From assembly GCA_020249465.1 (NCBI GenBank), contig JADCFP010000037.1, positions 1 through 64,000 of the forward strand: a stretch of DNA of 64,000 nt. The letters are read 5' to 3'. A program made the translations under genes and the position numbers. Positions 24,505-31,710 of this stretch are shown here, in pieces (the first letter of the stretch is position 1; every line of letters begins with the position of its first letter). The notes under the pieces are model-generated. The model ran no database searches, was not told the DNA's origin, and worked only from the letters and a program-made list of their open reading frames with translations. The DNA comes from Roseomonas sp. (GTDB taxonomy: Bacteria; Pseudomonadota; Alphaproteobacteria; Acetobacterales; Acetobacteraceae).

Positions 24505-26928
24505 GTGGCTGAAACCTCACCAACCGAAGAGACCAAATCCGCGCGCGATGACGTCGCTTCCTTTGCTGCGCTTGGCGCGAGCGTACCCTTCACAAGTCCA
24601 AGGCTATTGGGCGCGCGTATTCGGCAGAATATTGATGGGCGCGGCTTTGAACTCATTCTCGTCAATCCGGCGCAGACGAAAGGCAGCTACGTCATGCCGT
24701 GGCGTGCCATGCCCGATATTGGCGCACCGACACTGTTTGACCTGCGGCTTTGGGAAATTCTTTCGAATTTGAAGGAAGTCTACCCAACAGCGATCCGCAG
24801 GGAAGCATTGAAAGTGGCAGGCGAAGGCATGGCAGGGCGGCTTGTCGCCAGCGCAGCCCGACACGCCCTTCATAAGGAACAGCAGAATGAAGCGAAGCTT
24901 CTTGCGCTGTTCGCAGCACAGCTGGGCGGTGGGCCAAATGCCAGGCTGACCGATGCCTCGTCACAGCCGCAAGATATTCCGTTTTCGCTTGCCGCACAGA
25001 AAACGCTGGAAATGCGCGATCCGGCATTGATGGCATCATTGCGCGCCCTGGCTGAAACACTTTCCTGTCTTGGGCCTGCCACGATGCCCGATATGGCGCC
25101 GCTGGTGCGCCTCAAGCATGAAATCGCCGGCATGCTCTCGGATTTCCGGGACTGCCTGGATCAGGATGACAAGGACGGCGAAACCCCTGCCTTTCGGTTC
25201 CTGGCGGCTGCCACCGAAACCGCCTTGCATTATGCCGAGCTCGCTTTTGCCGAAATCGATGCGCGCCTTGGCGATATGGTTGATTTATTGGCGCGTCCCA
25301 GGATCAATGCGGCCAAGCTGCTTGAACGCGCCCAACGTACGGAATGGCTGCTTGATGGTTGGGGCGTATTGGTTGCGTTTTGGCAGCGAACACCACCCGA
25401 ACTGCGCCATGCCATTGCCTGGGAAATGACGTTGCTTTTGCCGCCTCTGCCGCGGGAGGTGCATGAGTGGTTCAACCCGGATCAGGCGAGACCTGTTCCT
25501 TCCAGGGTCACGCGCGTCATCGCCCAAGGAAGCGATTGGCGGTCAGGGCGCAATCTTGAAATTACCGCACGCAATGAAGGTCTGATCAGCTTCACGCTGA
25601 ACTACGAAAACCGCATGAGTGAGGCTCGGCCGCAAGGTTCAAGCGGTCCAGGTCGCGTACGCATCGCCAAATACAAATCAGCAGCCATGCGAAAGGTCAT
25701 GCCGACTGAAGCGCCGGAAGCCGCGCAAGCACAATCATCCGGCAATGTGACGAAAGCCGATGGGATGGCCACGGATCTGACCAGCGCAAGCGATGAAAAC
25801 CTGCTGCGTATCGTTGCGATGATTGATCGCCTGCCGGACCGTACCAAGCTTGATGGCCTATTGACTGATATCCGCCCAAGGCTTGCGCGGCTTCGCCCGC
25901 CACGCCCGGTGACCATGACGCGGCTTCTGTTCCTGCCGCTTTCCGGCGCCTTGGTAAACCGCGCAGCCTGGCGGCAAGACCCCGCAACCATTCCGCGGGC
26001 CGCGCTAAAGCCTATTTTTTCCTTGTTGCGCGACCTGGCTGGCAGCCAATTGGCGGAAGCGGAAGAAGCGACCCGGCAGGCGCTATTTTCGGATCTGGCG
26101 ATTGTTGAACGATACGGGCGCCCGGTGTGGGAAGCGGCGGCAAGGCTCTGCGAGAAAGTTACGCCAGGGACGCGTTGGGCAGAGGCGGGTTTTGCGCCCG
26201 AGGATTTTCGCAGCATGACCCGATTGGCCGCTGGGGTCTGGCGCCATGCCGATGCGCTTTGGGCAGTACTTCGTCGGGAAAGCATGCCCGTTGCACCCGA
26301 TATGTTGCGCACTGCCCTTGCAGGACCGGCAGGTGAAGGGCCGGATGTGTTTCGCGCTGCCTTTCGAACCTTGCTTTTGGCATCAGGCAATGTCGCAGGC
26401 TTTAGTGCCCTTGCCTCCGGCATGCCGCCTGGCATTTCAGAAATCGTGATCCAGACCCTGGAAGAATGGATTGAAACAGCCCTGCCGCAACTGAATGAAC
26501 TGGAATGGGTTGAAGCCGTTGACCAGGCAGAGGAAATTGGCAGAACGCTGGAAGCGCTCAGCCTTACGCCGTTTTTCCAGATTCCTCGGCGGCGCCGACA
26601 GCTTTCGGCTTTTTTCTGGCGACTTGAGGAATATTGCCGGGATATGTTTCTTGAAATCCTGGAAGAGGAAATACTGCCCGCCATTCAGGCGGATATCGAA
26701 GCCTATTCCGATGCCCGCTTCATAACGCTGGAAAGCCACGCTCGGAATGCCCGGCGCCTTGAAATCCTGGGGCGGCAATTCGGGAATGATCCGGCCTATG
26801 ACGAAATCCGACAGCGCCTTATGAAGGCATTCGCTACTGCGGAAAGGGCAAAGACCCCGCTTGGTATTACGGCAACCGATCTGGCGCGGCTTTGCGAAAT
26901 TTTGCTCGGTCGCGGCAGAGTTTCCTGA
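24505..26928 (+). CDS. Hypothetical large protein, second of a paralogous pair
   Basis: The product has 807 residues and no recognised family. It matches the preceding 844-residue protein along its length: SVPFTSPRLLGARIRQ, DGRGFELILVNPAQ, GAPTLFDLRLWEIL, the middle TEWLLDGWGVLVAFWQ against DWVLDGWKTPMALWQ, and LARLRPPRPVTMTRLLFLPL against LKRLRPPRPASLMRVLFMPL. It starts at GTG 24505 without a good ribosome site. The linker in the middle is shorter. The whole gene lies between inverted copies B and C of the palindromic element, a 2.9-kb unit. No motif suggests catalysis; a helical scaffold or binding role is possible but not shown. Confidence 0.85.
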   Translation: MAETSPTEETKSARDDVASFAALGASVPFTSPRLLGARIRQNIDGRGFELILVNPAQTKGSYVMPWRAMPDIGAPTLFDLRLWEILSNLKEVYPTAIRREALKVAGEGMAGRLVASAARHALHKEQQNEAKLLALFAAQLGGGPNARLTDASSQPQDIPFSLAAQKTLEMRDPALMASLRALAETLSCLGPATMPDMAPLVRLKHEIAGMLSDFRDCLDQDDKDGETPAFRFLAAATETALHYAELAFAEIDARLGDMVDLLARPRINAAKLLERAQRTEWLLDGWGVLVAFWQRTPPELRHAIAWEMTLLLPPLPREVHEWFNPDQARPVPSRVTRVIAQGSDWRSGRNLEITARNEGLISFTLNYENRMSEARPQGSSGPGRVRIAKYKSAAMRKVMPTEAPEAAQAQSSGNVTKADGMATDLTSASDENLLRIVAMIDRLPDRTKLDGLLTDIRPRLARLRPPRPVTMTRLLFLPLSGALVNRAAWRQDPATIPRAALKPIFSLLRDLAGSQLAEAEEATRQALFSDLAIVERYGRPVWEAAARLCEKVTPGTRWAEAGFAPEDFRSMTRLAAGVWRHADALWAVLRRESMPVAPDMLRTALAGPAGEGPDVFRAAFRTLLLASGNVAGFSALASGMPPGISEIVIQTLEEWIETALPQLNELEWVEAVDQAEEIGRTLEALSLTPFFQIPRRRRQLSAFFWRLEEYCRDMFLEILEEEILPAIQADIEAYSDARFITLESHARNARRLEILGRQFGNDPAYDEIRQRLMKAFATAERAKTPLGITATDLARLCEILLGRGRVS

Positions 26929-27077
26929 GCCAGAATTTCCTGTCGCGCGTTTTTCAACCGCCTTTTCGATAGCAGGGAAAAGACGAGGGGAATGAAAGGA
27001 AAAGAATACAGATCATGATTGCCGCGGCGTCGAGATCAAAAAATCTTTCATCAGGAACCCTGGACTTTGACCTTATC

Positions 27078-27182
27078 TAGAGCGTGTTGCGTTCACATGT
27101 GTCCACGCCACCCGCTCTACCTCGTTATTTTTCGAGCATCTTCACACGGTCAGATGATGCCATATGAACGTGATCTGCTCTA
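27078..27182 (-). repeat. Dispersed palindromic element, copy C (inverted)
   Basis: Read on the minus strand it begins TAGAGCAGATCACGTTCA and ends ACACGCTCTAG, differing from copy B at only a few bases, mainly in the first hairpin. It ends exactly at the stop codon of the hydratase gene (TAG, 27180-27182). Together with copy B it brackets the gene at 24505 in inverted orientation. Confidence 0.9.
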
Positions 27183-27971
27183 AGCCGCCGAAAACTTGAG
27201 CCGCACTGTCCCAAGGCAGCCGAAATCCGCCGACACATGCTCTCCAGGTAAAATTTCCAGCGGAATGACGCAGGTGCCGGTGGTGACGATCGCCCCAGCC
27301 GCCAGCGTGACACCATGCTGCGACAATTCATTGGCAAGCCAGGCCAGCGCAAGACGCGGGTCGCCCAATACGTTGCGGCCATAGCCGTCACGCTCATAGC
27401 GCGCGCCCAGCTTTGCCACGACATGATGTTCGGCAAGGTCCATATCTCGCCAAAGGGCCGGAGCCTCAGGCCCCAAGACAAATTGATGCGCGCAGGCATT
27501 ATCGGCGATCAATTGCGCCGCGCCGGCCTTGGCGAAATCACTGAAACGGGAATCAGGGACTTCAAGCGCGGTATGCAGCGCCGCAACCGCCTGGACCACT
27601 TCAGTAACATCATAGGGTCTGGCGCCCGGGAAAAGATCGCGGCCCATCCGAAAGGCGAATTCCGGTTCGGCAACACGCATGCGATTTGCGCCGAAGGGCA
27701 GTTCCGCATTGTCAGGATAGACCATCTCGGCGAGCAGCCGTCCCGCCATGGGACCATCCACGCCGATATGGTGCTGGCCGGCGCTGCTTGTGGCGGCAAT
27801 TTTCCAGCCCCAAAGCGGCTTTGCACTGAGCGATTCAAGTTGCGCCTGAATGGCGTAACCATCCAAACGCGATGCTGGCCGCAAACCCGATGGAAGGGCG
27901 CCCAAAACCGTACCAGCACGCCAATGCCCGACCAATAATTGCGACGCTTTCTGCGCTTCGGCCAATTCCAC
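27180..27971 (-). CDS. 2-keto-4-pentenoate hydratase-like protein (FAH superfamily)
   Basis: The product has 263 residues, the normal length of MhpD-type hydratases. Typical segments are GWKIAATSSAGQHHIGVDGPMAGRL, RVAEPEFAFRMGRDL with the metal-binding Glu pair, and EVPDSRFSDFAKAGAAQLIADNAC. The family adds water to 2-hydroxypenta-2,4-dienoate-type products of meta-cleavage pathways, or decarboxylates oxalocrotonate. No other meta-cleavage gene is nearby, so its real substrate is uncertain. Its TAG stop lies in the terminus of repeat copy C, so the C-terminus appears to have been fixed by that insertion. The start is the only plausible one near 27971. Confidence 0.85.
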   Translation of the reverse strand: MELAEAQKASQLLVGHWRAGTVLGALPSGLRPASRLDGYAIQAQLESLSAKPLWGWKIAATSSAGQHHIGVDGPMAGRLLAEMVYPDNAELPFGANRMRVAEPEFAFRMGRDLFPGARPYDVTEVVQAVAALHTALEVPDSRFSDFAKAGAAQLIADNACAHQFVLGPEAPALWRDMDLAEHHVVAKLGARYERDGYGRNVLGDPRLALAWLANELSQHGVTLAAGAIVTTGTCVIPLEILPGEHVSADFGCLGTVRLKFSAA

Positions 27972-28264
27972 GGCAATACCCCTTCAATGAACGGCGGCAG
28001 TGCATGCGCACATCATCCAGCCCCCTTCAAGCCATGGGGGCATGCGGTTCAACCCCGCCCGCAAAAACAAACCCTGACCATCCCATATGGTCAAGCCGGA
28101 TACCCGCCCCAAGCGTCGCATGATTGGGCGCGGCAAGGCGCCGCATTTGGCGGGCATGCCCCGCCAAGACGGGCCCCGCCACAGGCGGATTTCCCGCCCT
28201 GCGTTTTCTGTTCTAATGATTGCCTCAGCGCCCCGCGCTGACAAACCTTTCTGAAAGGCCGGAA

Positions 28265-28615
28265 ATGAGCAAGATCAATCGTCAGGGATCAAACCAGATC
28301 CTTTCCTCATCAGTTGAGTACCATAATTTCGTCTTCCTCGCCGGCATGACCGCCGATGATCTGTCCAAGGACATCAAGGGCCAAACGGCGGAAGTGCTGG
28401 CGAAGATTGATGCGTCCCTGGAAGCCAATGGCACCGACAAGACGCGCATGCTCTCAGCCCAGATTTGGCTGAAGGACATCCGCGATCGTGGCGCGATGAA
28501 TGAGCTTTGGACCGCTTGGCTGCCGGCGGGCGGTGCCCCGGCGCGCGCTTGCGTGGAAGCCAATATGGCCGACCCGCGCCATTTGGTCGAAATCATGGTG
28601 ACCGCCTGTCGCTGA
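28265..28615 (+). CDS. RidA/YjgF/YER057c/UK114-family protein
   Basis: The product has 116 residues. The fold signature is visible as NFVFLAGMTADD, the KIDASLEANGTDKTRMLSAQIWLKDI stretch and the conserved Arg in PARACVEANMAD. RidA-type enamine/imine deaminases hydrolyse reactive 2-aminoacrylate formed by PLP enzymes, protecting those enzymes. The Arg that binds the carboxylate is present. The start at 28265 follows GAAAGGCCGGAA; an earlier in-frame start at 28220 is less likely. A strong terminator follows the gene. Whether it is RidA proper or a paralog of the same fold cannot be settled. Confidence 0.88.
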   Translation: MSKINRQGSNQILSSSVEYHNFVFLAGMTADDLSKDIKGQTAEVLAKIDASLEANGTDKTRMLSAQIWLKDIRDRGAMNELWTAWLPAGGAPARACVEANMADPRHLVEIMVTACR

Positions 28616-28670
28616 TCCGGCAGGCAGAAAGGCGTCGGCGCGAAACGCCGACACCTTGTCAAAAAGTGAG

Positions 28671-28704
28671 CGCCCGGCAGTTACCGCCGGGCGTAGCTTT
28701 TTTT
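28671..28704. terminator. Bidirectional intrinsic terminator
   Basis: CGCCCGGC (28671-28678) pairs with GCCGGGCG (28686-28693), followed by a seven-T run at 28698-28704 on the plus strand and by a T run on the minus strand (the AAAAA at 28661-28665). It serves the convergent genes ridA (+) and flgN (-). Confidence 0.85.
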
Positions 28705-29104
28705 AGGCCCGCGCCGCGACCGCCAAGGCCGGCGTCTGGCGCGGCGGAGTCTGGTAACCGCGCGGCCCATAGCCAGGATTGGCCACGCGCGGCAGGGCCG
28801 CCGTCGCGATGGTTTCAATCACGCGGGATTGCAGCGAAATCGCGCGTTCGAGCAGCTTGCGATTCTCACTGCCCAGGTTTTCCAATTGCCTGGTCAGCAC
28901 CTGCGCTTCTTCACGCATCGCGCCATCAGGGCGGGCACCATGCTTGGCCTGCGCAGCATAGGCCTGGGCGAAGGCATCGGTCGCGGCGATCTTGCTTTCG
29001 GCAAGCTTGGCTGCGCGCGAAAGATCAAGCTTTGCCAAAGCCTCATTTTCCGCACGCAGGGCATCCGCCAGCCTTTTGCCAGCGATTAACAACGCATCCA
29101 TCAT
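28703..29104 (-). CDS. flgN: FlgN-like flagellar export chaperone
   Basis: The product has 133 residues with long amphipathic helices rich in Ala, Glu and Leu (DALRAENEALAKLDLSRAAKLAESK). This is the look of FlgN, the cytoplasmic chaperone that holds the hook-associated proteins FlgK and FlgL for export. The C-terminal ~30 residues are Pro-rich and variable. It is the last gene of the minus-strand flgI-flgJ-flgN run and overlaps the flgJ stop by 4 bp. The function is supported mostly by context and fold character, as the family is poorly conserved. Confidence 0.7.
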   Translation of the reverse strand: MMDALLIAGKRLADALRAENEALAKLDLSRAAKLAESKIAATDAFAQAYAAQAKHGARPDGAMREEAQVLTRQLENLGSENRKLLERAISLQSRVIETIATAALPRVANPGYGPRGYQTPPRQTPALAVAARA

Positions 29105-29436
29105 GGTTGGGCCTCTCCCATATTGGGGGTTTGTGCTCCGTTTTGGCGGAGTAATTCGCGATAAACAGAATCGGCGATGCCAACACCGCCGGCCCGTACG
29201 GCGGATGCCGCAAAGGCTTCAACCAGCATCGGGCGCCATTGCGCCTCAGACGCGCCACCACCGAAGGAGGATTTGGACATATCCACGGTGGCGAACATCG
29301 GTTGCAGCAAAAATCCTAAAGCCTGGGCTTCAAAATCCCGCGCGGATTTGCGCATGGCGGCTTCAGACAAGCCACCAGCCTTTGGCGGGCGCACAGCACG
29401 CTCCTGCGGGGCGACAAGATTGGTGGCGTCCATCAT
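29101..29436 (-). CDS. FlgJ-like rod-binding protein (N-terminal domain only)
   Basis: The product has 111 residues and corresponds to the rod-binding domain of FlgJ (RKSARDFEAQALGFLLQPMF, ASEAQWRPMLVEAFA). It lacks the muramidase domain present in gammaproteobacterial FlgJ, as is normal in alphaproteobacteria, where a separate peptidoglycan hydrolase is used. It caps the growing flagellar rod in the periplasm. Its ATG overlaps the flgI stop (TGATG) and its stop overlaps flgN, so the three genes are one unit. Confidence 0.85.
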   Translation of the reverse strand: MMDATNLVAPQERAVRPPKAGGLSEAAMRKSARDFEAQALGFLLQPMFATVDMSKSSFGGGASEAQWRPMLVEAFAASAVRAGGVGIADSVYRELLRQNGAQTPNMGEAQP

Positions 29437-30557
29437 CAGCGAAGCTCCAGTTCGGCCTGCAAGGCGCCAGCGGCCTTGATGGCTTGCAGGATGGAAATCA
29501 GGTCACGTGGGCCAACACCCAGGCTGTTCAGACCACGCACCAATTCCTGCAGCGTTACACTCTGCGGCAGAATGCCCATGCGGCGTTCGGATTGATCTTC
29601 AATTTCAATCCCCGTCCGCGGGACCACTGCCGTCTGCCCTTGGGCAAAGGCATTGGGCTGGCTCACCTGCGGGGTTTCGGTGATGCGAATGGTCAGATTG
29701 CCCTGCGCGATGGCCACGGTGGAAACGCGCACCGCATCGCCCATCACAATCGTGCCAGTCGCCTCATCAATCACCACGCGGGCGATCTGGTCGGGTTCAA
29801 CGCGCAGCCTTTCGATATCGGTCAGGAAGGCCACCGGATCGCGCCCATTCAGCGCGACAGAAACCGTGCGCGGGTCAGTCGCCGTCGCAATATTGCGCCG
29901 CGCTGAGGTGTTGATGGCGGTGGCGATGCGCCGCGCCGTGGTCAAATCCGGGTTCTTAAGAGACAAGCGCACACGATCCCGATTGGCGAGCGTGAACGGC
30001 ACTTCGCGTTCCACAATCGCGCCATTCGAAATACGCCCTGCGGTCGGCACACCTCGCGTGACCGAAGCAGCCGCACCGCGGGCCGCAATGGCGCCGGTTG
30101 CCAAGGCGCCCTGCGCCACCGCGTAAACCTCGCCATCCGCGCCCAGCAAGGGCGTCACCAGCAAGGTGCCACCTGTCAGGTTTGTCGCATCACCCAGGGC
30201 GGAAACCGCCACATCAATCCTACTGCCGGGCTTGGCGAAAGCGGGCAGATTCGCCGTTACCATCACGGCGGCGACGTTCTTGGTGTCCAATTGGCGTTCG
30301 AAATCGCGCGAATTGATGCCAAGGCGTTCCAACATCCCGACCAGGGATTGGCGGGTAAAGACCGAGCTTCTGAGGCGATCCCCGGTGCCATTCAGGCCAA
30401 TCACCAAGCCGTAACCCACCAGTTGGTTGTCGCGCACGCCCTCCATATCCACTATATCTTTGATGCGGATTTGGGCGGTGGCGGGCGGCGCAAGGAAACA
30501 CACCGCCACTGTCAGGGCGGTAAGGATTTTTGCGAGCGCTTGCGCTATACGGGTCAA
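29436..30557 (-). CDS. flgI: Flagellar P-ring protein FlgI
   Basis: The product has 373 residues. The signal peptide ILTALTVAVCFLAPPATAQ and the mature start RIKDIVDMEGVRDNQLVGYG, followed by GLNGTGD, are diagnostic of FlgI, which forms the periplasmic P-ring around the rod. TTG 30557 is chosen as start because a sigma-54 promoter lies at 30612-30626, downstream of any longer open frame (to 30662), and CGGAGA is just upstream. The length is then normal. flgJ and flgN follow with overlapping ends. Sigma-54 and a FlbD-type activator are the likely regulators. Confidence 0.95.
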   Translation of the reverse strand: MTRIAQALAKILTALTVAVCFLAPPATAQIRIKDIVDMEGVRDNQLVGYGLVIGLNGTGDRLRSSVFTRQSLVGMLERLGINSRDFERQLDTKNVAAVMVTANLPAFAKPGSRIDVAVSALGDATNLTGGTLLVTPLLGADGEVYAVAQGALATGAIAARGAAASVTRGVPTAGRISNGAIVEREVPFTLANRDRVRLSLKNPDLTTARRIATAINTSARRNIATATDPRTVSVALNGRDPVAFLTDIERLRVEPDQIARVVIDEATGTIVMGDAVRVSTVAIAQGNLTIRITETPQVSQPNAFAQGQTAVVPRTGIEIEDQSERRMGILPQSVTLQELVRGLNSLGVGPRDLISILQAIKAAGALQAELELR

Positions 30558-30611
30558 GTTCTGTCTCCGGCAGCCACCCCGATCATGGGCGGCGGTCTCT
30601 CCGGGTGTAGG

Positions 30612-30626
30612 GCAAGGCCCGTGCCA
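30612..30626 (-). promoter_or_regulatory. Sigma-54 (RpoN) promoter of flgI
   Basis: Minus-strand sequence TGGCACGGGCCTTGC is a perfect match to the -24/-12 consensus TGGCACG-N4-TTGC, with the required 10 bases between GG and GC. Transcription would begin near 30600, about 40 nt before the flgI TTG start at 30557. Class II/III flagellar genes in Caulobacter use sigma-54. Confidence 0.85.
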
Positions 30627-30656
30627 GGGTTTTGGGGCGTCTTCGCCGAGTCGCAG

Positions 30657-30694
30657 CGGCAAAACCTGCCGGGTCCCGGCTGAGCCTGCCGGGA
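30657..30694. promoter_or_regulatory. Phased repeats, candidate flagellar activator sites
   Basis: The sequence CCTGCCGGG occurs twice (30665-30673 and 30685-30693) exactly 20 bp apart. The first lies in the inverted repeat CGGCA-N5-TGCCG (30657-30671) and the second in TCCCGGC-N7-GCCGGGA (30674-30694). They lie upstream of the sigma-54 promoter of flgI and just before fliX. This resembles the paired FlbD-binding ftr elements of Caulobacter; the match to that consensus is from memory. Confidence 0.5.
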
Positions 30695-30716
30695 CAGGGC
30701 GGAAGAAGGAGGTCAG

Positions 30717-31124
30717 ATGGTCGTTATTCGGGGCGTGACGGGCGGCACCACTGTGCCGGGGGCGCGGTCAACGCGCGGCGCCTCCGGCGGCTTTCGCGTG
30801 GGCGGCGGGGCCGAGGAATCGCGCGAAGCCAATGCCAGCACGGGCGTGTCGGCCGCGACCGCGATTGGGCTTCTGGCCGTTCAGGAATCGGCCCCAGCCG
30901 GGGAGCGGAATGCCCGCGCCTTCCGCCGCGGCGAGGATATGCTGCGCGAATTGAAGGCGCTGCAATTGGAATTGCTGGAAGGCCGCGCCGATCCCGCCCG
31001 GCTGCAGGAATTGGCCCGGCTGACCGAGGGCGAAAAACCCGCCGACCCCGGTCTGGCTGAGGCGGTTCAGGCCATTGCACTGCGGGCCAGGTTGGAATTG
31101 GCCCGGCGCGGCATTGAAAGCTGA
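30717..31124 (+). CDS. fliX: Flagellar assembly regulator FliX
   Basis: The product has 135 residues. After a variable N-terminus, residues ~70-135 match FliX: FRRGEDMLRELKALQLELLEG, then PGLAEAVQAIALRARLELARRG. FliX is a cytoplasmic regulator in alphaproteobacteria that controls the sigma-54 activator FlbD so that late flagellar genes are switched on only after early structures are built. It is divergent from flgI, the same arrangement as in Caulobacter. AGGAGG ends 4 nt before the ATG. The paired repeats just upstream may bind FlbD. Confidence 0.9.
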   Translation: MVVIRGVTGGTTVPGARSTRGASGGFRVGGGAEESREANASTGVSAATAIGLLAVQESAPAGERNARAFRRGEDMLRELKALQLELLEGRADPARLQELARLTEGEKPADPGLAEAVQAIALRARLELARRGIES

Positions 31125-31266
31125 AATCGGCTTTTGTCAGGTATTTGTCACACTTCGCCCCTTGGCGCCCTGTAACAATAAGGTGTAGAAGCTCCGTCAA
31201 GTGACTGAGTCAGGTTTCATCAAGGAACCAACTTGGTGCAAGTGCAAGGCGGAGGAAGAAGAAGAT

Positions 31267-31683
31267 ATGTTAGTGACATTGCCGCCCGATTACCGTCCCT
31301 CGGATGCCGAGGAGTTCATGAATGCGCTGCAAGTTGAGTATTTCAGACAAAAACTTTTGAGATGGCGCCAGGATTTGGTGCGCGAAGCCGGTGAGACCCT
31401 TTCATCCCTGTCTGAAGGTGGCATAGCGGAGGCGGACCTTGCGGACCGCGCTTCGGTGGAGACGGACCGCGCGCTTGAATTGCGCACCAGGGACCGGGCG
31501 CGCAAGCTGATCAACAAAATTGATCAGGCCTTGGACCGGATTGAATACGGTACCTATGGCTATTGCGAAGAAAGCGGGGAGCCGATTTCGCTCCGCCGAC
31601 TGGAAGCGCGGCCCATCGCCACCATGACGATCGAGGCGCAGGAACGCCATGAACGCATGGAACGGGTGCATCGGGACGATTGA
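31267..31683 (+). CDS. dksA: DksA/TraR-family RNA polymerase-binding regulator
   Basis: The product has 138 residues. The start at 31267 (MLVTLPPDYRPSD) is preferred: GGAGGAAG lies upstream, and alphaproteobacterial DksA proteins begin with this motif. An earlier in-frame GTG at 31201 would add an unusual tail. The coiled-coil tip region (QVEYFRQKLLRWRQDLVREA) and the globular domain GTYGYCEESGEPISLRRLEARP are clear. Only one Cys of the usual zinc-finger set is present, typical of the low-zinc alphaproteobacterial form. It binds RNA polymerase in the secondary channel with ppGpp to adjust rRNA and flagellar transcription. Confidence 0.93.
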   Translation: MLVTLPPDYRPSDAEEFMNALQVEYFRQKLLRWRQDLVREAGETLSSLSEGGIAEADLADRASVETDRALELRTRDRARKLINKIDQALDRIEYGTYGYCEESGEPISLRRLEARPIATMTIEAQERHERMERVHRDD

Positions 31684-31710
31684 AGATTGGGGCATATCGC
31701 CCCCCTCGAA

